Below, piece after piece: positions 6,193 through 7,860 of a DNA stretch of 7,860 bases (position 1 is the first letter of the stretch; every line of letters starts with the position of its first letter). The DNA comes from Melaminivora alkalimesophila (GTDB lineage: Bacteria > Pseudomonadota > Gammaproteobacteria > Burkholderiales > Burkholderiaceae_C). The notes below the pieces were generated by a model. The model had not been told where the DNA came from and did no database searches. It saw nothing but the letters and a program-made list of their open reading frames with translations. The stretch covers positions 1 through 7,860 of the forward strand of contig NZ_ALEE01000248.1 in NCBI RefSeq assembly GCF_000282995.1, in the 5' to 3' direction. The position numbers and the translations under genes were made by a program.

Positions 6193-7389
6193 ATGAAACA
6201 GATTCAAGACGCCTACATCGTCGCCGCGACGCGCACGCCCATCGGCCGCTCGCACCGGGGCTATTTCCGCAACTACCGGCCGGACGACCTGCTGGCCACC
6301 ATCCTGAAGGCGGCGCTGGCACAGGCCCCTGGCCTGGACCCGCAGGCCATTGAGGACGTGATCTGCGGCTGCGCCATCCCCGAGGCGCAGCAGGGCCTGA
6401 ACGTGGCGCGCATCGGCGCCGTGCTCGCCGGTCTGCCGACCAGCGTGGGCGGCATCACCGTGAACCGCTTCTGCGCCTCGGGCCTGTCGGCCGTGGCCAT
6501 GGCGGCGGACCGCATCCGCGTGGGCGAGGCCGACGTGATGATCGCCGCCGGCGTGGAGAGCATGAGCATGGTGCCCATGATGGGCAACAACCCCTCGCTG
6601 TCGCCGTCCATCTTCGAGCGCGATGGCGACGTGGGCATCGCCTACGGCATGGGCCTCACGGCCGAGAAGGTGGCGCAGCAGTGGAAGGTCTCGCGCGAGG
6701 CGCAGGATGCCTTCGCGCTGGAATCGCACCGCCGGGCGATCGCCGCGCAGCAGGCAGGCGAGTTCAAGGACGAGATCACGCCCATCGAGGTAACGGAGCG
6801 CAGCGTCGACCTGGAGAGCGCCGAGGTCGCGAAGCAGACCCGCACCGTGGACCTGGACGAGGGCCCGCGCCCCGACACCTCGATGGAGGGCCTGGCCAGG
6901 TTGCGCACGGTGTTTGCCGCGCGCGGCTCGGTCACGGCGGGCAACAGCTCGCAGACCAGCGACGGCGCCGGTGCGCTGATCCTGGCGAGCGAGGCGGCGG
7001 TCAAGCGCTTTGGCCTCACGCCGCTGGCGCGCTTCGTCAGCTACGCCAGCCGCGGCGTGCCGCCGGCCATCATGGGCATCGGCCCGATCGAGGCGATCCC
7101 GGCGGCGTTGCGCTATGCCGGCCTGAAGCAGGAGGACATCGACTGGTACGAGCTGAACGAGGCCTTTGCCGCGCAGTCGCTGGCGGTGATCCAGTCGCTG
7201 GGATTGGACCAGGAGAAGGTCAACCCCATGGGCGGCGCCATTGCGCTGGGCCACCCGCTGGGCGCCACCGGCGCGATCCGCTCGGCCACCGTGGTGCACG
7301 CGCTGCGCCGCAAGAACCTCAAGTACGGCATGGTCACCATGTGCGTCGGGATGGGGCAGGGCGCGGCCGGCATCTTCGAGCGCGTCTGA
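6193..7389 (+). CDS. Acetyl-CoA C-acyltransferase (3-ketoacyl-CoA thiolase)
   Basis: This 398-residue thiolase catalyses the last beta-oxidation step, cleaving 3-ketoacyl-CoA with CoA to acetyl-CoA and an acyl-CoA two carbons shorter. It has the full thiolase fold length. The nucleophilic Cys94 lies in NRFCASGLSAV, Asn322 in NEAFAAQ, His354 in GGAIALGHPLGATGA, and the second catalytic Cys384 in CVGMGQGAAGIFE near the C terminus. The start YIVAATRTPIGR is typical. AAGGGA at 6177-6182 precedes the ATG by ten bases and the gap from the previous gene is 27 bp, so the two are surely co-transcribed. Position after the hydratase/dehydrogenase, and similarity to the FadA/FadI group, favour a degradative thiolase. 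A biosynthetic acetoacetyl-CoA thiolase such as PhaA is the alternative, but no polyhydroxyalkanoate genes are nearby. Chain-length range cannot be told from these motifs. Confidence 0.95.
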   Translation: MKQIQDAYIVAATRTPIGRSHRGYFRNYRPDDLLATILKAALAQAPGLDPQAIEDVICGCAIPEAQQGLNVARIGAVLAGLPTSVGGITVNRFCASGLSAVAMAADRIRVGEADVMIAAGVESMSMVPMMGNNPSLSPSIFERDGDVGIAYGMGLTAEKVAQQWKVSREAQDAFALESHRRAIAAQQAGEFKDEITPIEVTERSVDLESAEVAKQTRTVDLDEGPRPDTSMEGLARLRTVFAARGSVTAGNSSQTSDGAGALILASEAAVKRFGLTPLARFVSYASRGVPPAIMGIGPIEAIPAALRYAGLKQEDIDWYELNEAFAAQSLAVIQSLGLDQEKVNPMGGAIALGHPLGATGAIRSATVVHALRRKNLKYGMVTMCVGMGQGAAGIFERV

Positions 7390-7447
7390 GCCTTCGGGCC
7401 GCTGCCTTCCCTCGCGCCCACGGGGGAGGGTGGTTTCAGGAGACACC

Positions 7448-7860
7448 ATGCAGCAGCTTGCCCTGCCCGTGCCCGGTGCCGCCCATCCGCTGGCCGTGCG
7501 CCGCTACCTGCCCCCGGACGGTGCGCCGCCGCGCGCGAGCGTGGTCATCGGCGCGGCCTTTGGCGTGCCGCAGGGCTTCTACGCCCGCTTCGCCCAGTGG
7601 CTGGCCGAGCAGGGCTGGGCGGTCAGCACCTTCGACTACCGCGGCCAGGGCGCTTCGCTGCACGGCCCCATGCGCGCCGTGTGCGCCGACCTGCACGACT
7701 GGGCGCGCGACTACGACGCCGTCATCGCCCATGCGGCCGAGGCGTTGCCGGGCCGCCCGCTGTTGCTGGTCGGCCACAGCCTGGGTGCGCAGCTGCCCGG
7801 GCTGCTGCAGGAGAAACACCGCGTTGCCGGTCTGCTCGCCGTGGCCGCCGGCAGCGGCTA
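7448..7860 (+). CDS. Alpha/beta hydrolase family protein, 3' partial
   Basis: The frame opens at an ATG at 7448 with AGGAGA (7438-7443) four bases upstream and stays open to the window end, giving 137 complete codons. The translation starts MQQLALPVPGAAHPLAVRRY. Alpha/beta hydrolase features in order are: a strand with VVIGAAFGVPQGFYARFAQWL (about 32-52; probable oxyanion-hole loop), STFDYRGQGAS, a helix with LHDWARDYDAVI, and the nucleophile elbow GHSLG with Ser111. The FDYRG...DW.RD...GHS pattern resembles the uncharacterised predicted hydrolase group COG4757. The acid and histidine of the triad would lie beyond the window. No signal peptide is visible, so it is probably cytoplasmic. It follows the thiolase by 58 bp on the same strand and may be the last or a further gene of the operon, for example an esterase, lipase or thioesterase feeding beta-oxidation. 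Substrate is unknown. Confidence 0.85.
   Translation, partial: MQQLALPVPGAAHPLAVRRYLPPDGAPPRASVVIGAAFGVPQGFYARFAQWLAEQGWAVSTFDYRGQGASLHGPMRAVCADLHDWARDYDAVIAHAAEALPGRPLLLVGHSLGAQLPGLLQEKHRVAGLLAVAAGSG

Noticed and set aside
7409..7430. Possible terminator hairpin after the thiolase (CCCTC with GAGGG)
   Set aside because: The stem is only 5 bp around a 12-base loop and only TTT follows nearby; it is too weak to call in GC-rich DNA.
2911..7449. A 1512-codon open frame on the - strand, antisense to the dehydrogenase end, DUF2147, hydratase/dehydrogenase and thiolase genes
   Set aside because: The translation is low-complexity, rich in H, R, A, G, L and V with many Q and D, and shows no domain. 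It mirrors the third-position G/C bias of the real genes on the + strand, which removes stops from this antisense frame.

Overview
The window is a compact, high-GC stretch of bacterial chromosome with every supported gene on the + strand. Strong G/C bias at third codon positions, an SlmA-type protein and the style of the fatty-acid genes suggest a betaproteobacterium, most likely of the Comamonadaceae/Burkholderiales. That placement is inferred from sequence style and was not tested by a database search.

Layout: (1) 2-583 is the 3' part of slmA, a TetR-fold nucleoid occlusion factor whose start lies outside the window. (2) 584-686 is the only regulatory-looking gap. It holds a GC-rich stem-loop that may end slmA transcription, then a perfect 12-bp palindrome (core GAACGATCGTTC) just before the next gene. 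(3) 687-1340 encodes a second, unrelated TetR-family regulator. (4) 1404-7389 encodes a beta-oxidation gene set: an acyl-CoA dehydrogenase of the ~600-residue type, a small exported DUF2147 protein, a fused 3-hydroxyacyl-CoA dehydrogenase/enoyl-CoA hydratase with the dehydrogenase part first, and a thiolase. (5) 7448 to the window end is the 5' part of an alpha/beta hydrolase gene.

How they work together: the dehydrogenase, the bifunctional hydratase/dehydrogenase and the thiolase cover all four steps of one beta-oxidation turn, and all the catalytic residues I looked for are present. The set is functionally like the Bacillus subtilis fadN-fadA-fadE genes, although the gene order differs. The simplest reading is that the TetR protein binds the palindrome overlapping its own promoter and controls itself and the downstream genes in response to an acyl-CoA or similar ligand. 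Gaps after the regulator are short (63, 82, 24, 27 and 58 bp), and no second copy of the palindrome was seen.

I see no mobile element, CRISPR array, tRNA or rRNA, and no clear evidence of a wholly new system. The points most worth a second look are the exported DUF2147 protein inside an otherwise cytoplasmic catabolic operon, the operator/promoter arrangement with a possibly leaderless regulator mRNA, and the two overlapping inverted repeats between the acyl-CoA dehydrogenase and DUF2147 genes.
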